Assembly (NCBI GenBank): GCA_943326825.2
Contig: CALPUT020000125.1
Span: forward strand, 1 to 7,159
Direction: 5' to 3'
DNA: 7,159 nt
From: Chryseobacterium gleum
GTDB lineage: Bacteria > Bacteroidota > Bacteroidia > Flavobacteriales_D > Crocinitomicaceae
A program made the position numbers and the translations under genes. A model generated the notes under the pieces. The model was not told where the DNA came from, made no database searches, and saw nothing but the letters and a program-made list of their open reading frames with translations. Of this stretch, positions 6,198 to 7,159 are shown one piece after another. Within the stretch, counting starts at the first letter, position 1. Each line of letters starts with the position of its first letter.

Positions 6198-7159
6198 ATG
6201 TGTGGAATTGTTGCTTACATTGGAAAGAAAGAAGCTTATCCTATTATTATTAAAGGATTAAAGAGATTAGAATATAGAGGTTATGATAGTTCAGGTATCG
6301 CTTTATTAGATGGTTCTGAATTGAATTTATACAAACGTCAGGGTAAAGTTTCTAATTTAGAAGAATATGCTGCTGATAAAAATATCAAAGGTCATGCTGG
6401 AATTGGTCACACACGTTGGGCAACTCATGGTTTACCGAATGATATCAATGCGCATCCTCATTTTTCTATGGATGGTAAAATCGCTTTGATTCACAATGGA
6501 ATTATTGAAAATTACAGTTCATTAAGAGAGGAATTAACTTCAAGAGGTTATGTTTTCCAAAGTGAAACAGATACTGAAGTATTAGTTCATTTAATTGATG
6601 ACATTCAAAAAAATGAAGCTGTTTCATTAGAGGAAGCCGTTCGTTTAGCACTTCACAGTGTAATCGGAGCTTATGCAATTGTTGTTATTTCAAAAGAAAA
6701 TCCAAATCAATTGGTTGCTGCTAGAAAAAGTAGTCCATTGGTAGTTGGAATTGGAAATGATGGTGATTTCTTTTTAGCATCTGATGCAACTCCAATCATT
6801 GAGTACACAAAAAGAGTTGTTTACCTTGAAGATGAAGAAATTGCAGTTGTAGATTTAAAAGAAGGTTTACGTATTGTAAATATTAAAAATCAAGAGAAAA
6901 CACCATATATTCAACAATTAGAAATGCAATTAGAAGCTTTAGAAAAAGGTGGATATGAGCATTTTATGTTGAAAGAAATTTACGAACAACCAAGATCAAT
7001 TACAGATTGTTTCAGAGGTCGTTTGGATTCAGTTACCGGAAGAGTTTCTTTAGGAGGAATCAAAGAATTTGAACAAAAGATGGCAAATGCTGATCGAATC
7101 GTGATGATTGCTTGTGGCACTTCTTGGCATGCTTGTTTAGTAGGCGAATATTTATTTGA
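6198..7159 (+). CDS. glmS: Glutamine--fructose-6-phosphate aminotransferase (isomerizing), 3' truncated
   Basis: It converts fructose-6-phosphate and glutamine to glucosamine-6-phosphate and glutamate, the first committed step toward UDP-GlcNAc for peptidoglycan and lipid A; cytosolic. The first 320 of about 610 residues are present and the frame is open to the window end. The class II glutaminase domain is intact: nucleophile C2 after the initiator Met (MCGIVAYIG), EYRGYDSSGIAL (25-36), GHTRWATHG (70-78, R73), HNGIIENY (99-106) and SETDTEV (122-128, D125). The first sugar-isomerase (SIS) domain begins near residue 285, with IACGTSWHA at 304-312, where W310 stands where Y is common. There is no room in the 12-bp gap upstream for a glmS ribozyme and no promoter is evident, so expression probably depends on read-through from the upstream genes. 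Confidence 0.97.
   Translation, partial: MCGIVAYIGKKEAYPIIIKGLKRLEYRGYDSSGIALLDGSELNLYKRQGKVSNLEEYAADKNIKGHAGIGHTRWATHGLPNDINAHPHFSMDGKIALIHNGIIENYSSLREELTSRGYVFQSETDTEVLVHLIDDIQKNEAVSLEEAVRLALHSVIGAYAIVVISKENPNQLVAARKSSPLVVGIGNDGDFFLASDATPIIEYTKRVVYLEDEEIAVVDLKEGLRIVNIKNQEKTPYIQQLEMQLEALEKGGYEHFMLKEIYEQPRSITDCFRGRLDSVTGRVSLGGIKEFEQKMANADRIVMIACGTSWHACLVGEYLF

Overview
The window looks like a chromosomal piece from a low-GC member of the Bacteroidota, most likely order Flavobacteriales. The pointers are: a secreted protein ending in a CHU_C/gliding-motility-type C-terminal domain (type IX secretion, type B sorting), a DUF4270 lipoprotein, sigma-ABfr-like promoter boxes (TAnnTTTG), almost no Shine-Dalgarno sequences, and very A+T-rich spacers. 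The genus cannot be fixed from this sequence alone.

Layout. (1) 1-1350, plus strand: the 3' end of a large surface or secreted protein, with diverged 219-bp repeats, then two PKD-like domains, then the sorting domain. (2) 1358-2356, minus strand: an extended-SDR NAD-dependent epimerase/dehydratase, converging on gene 1 with a 7-bp gap. (3) 2357-2718: a gene-poor stretch with an 11-bp perfect hairpin and what looks like the decayed remnant of a small secreted or lipoprotein gene (one stop and one frameshift). (4) 2719-3926, minus strand: a two-gene unit, panC (pantothenate synthetase) followed by an alkyltransferase-like (ATL) DNA repair protein. (5) 3927-4033: a compact divergent promoter region with good -7 boxes on both strands. 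(6) 4034 to the window end, plus strand: a tight run of a stand-alone N-terminal half of a glycogen/starch synthase, a DUF4270 lipoprotein, and glmS (cut by the window edge), with gaps of 1 and 12 bp.

Functionally, the right half combines a housekeeping step of amino-sugar/cell-wall precursor synthesis (glmS) with two poorly understood Bacteroidota proteins, divergently arranged against coenzyme A precursor synthesis (panC). The most striking non-coding signal is a near-perfect 14-bp GC-cored hairpin followed by a T tract at 4877-4915. It has the form of an intrinsic terminator for the glycogen-synthase-like gene, yet it lies inside the first 20 codons of the DUF4270 gene, where it encodes the signal peptide. 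That suggests a translation-coupled attenuator at this boundary. I saw no CRISPR array, insertion sequence, tRNA or rRNA.
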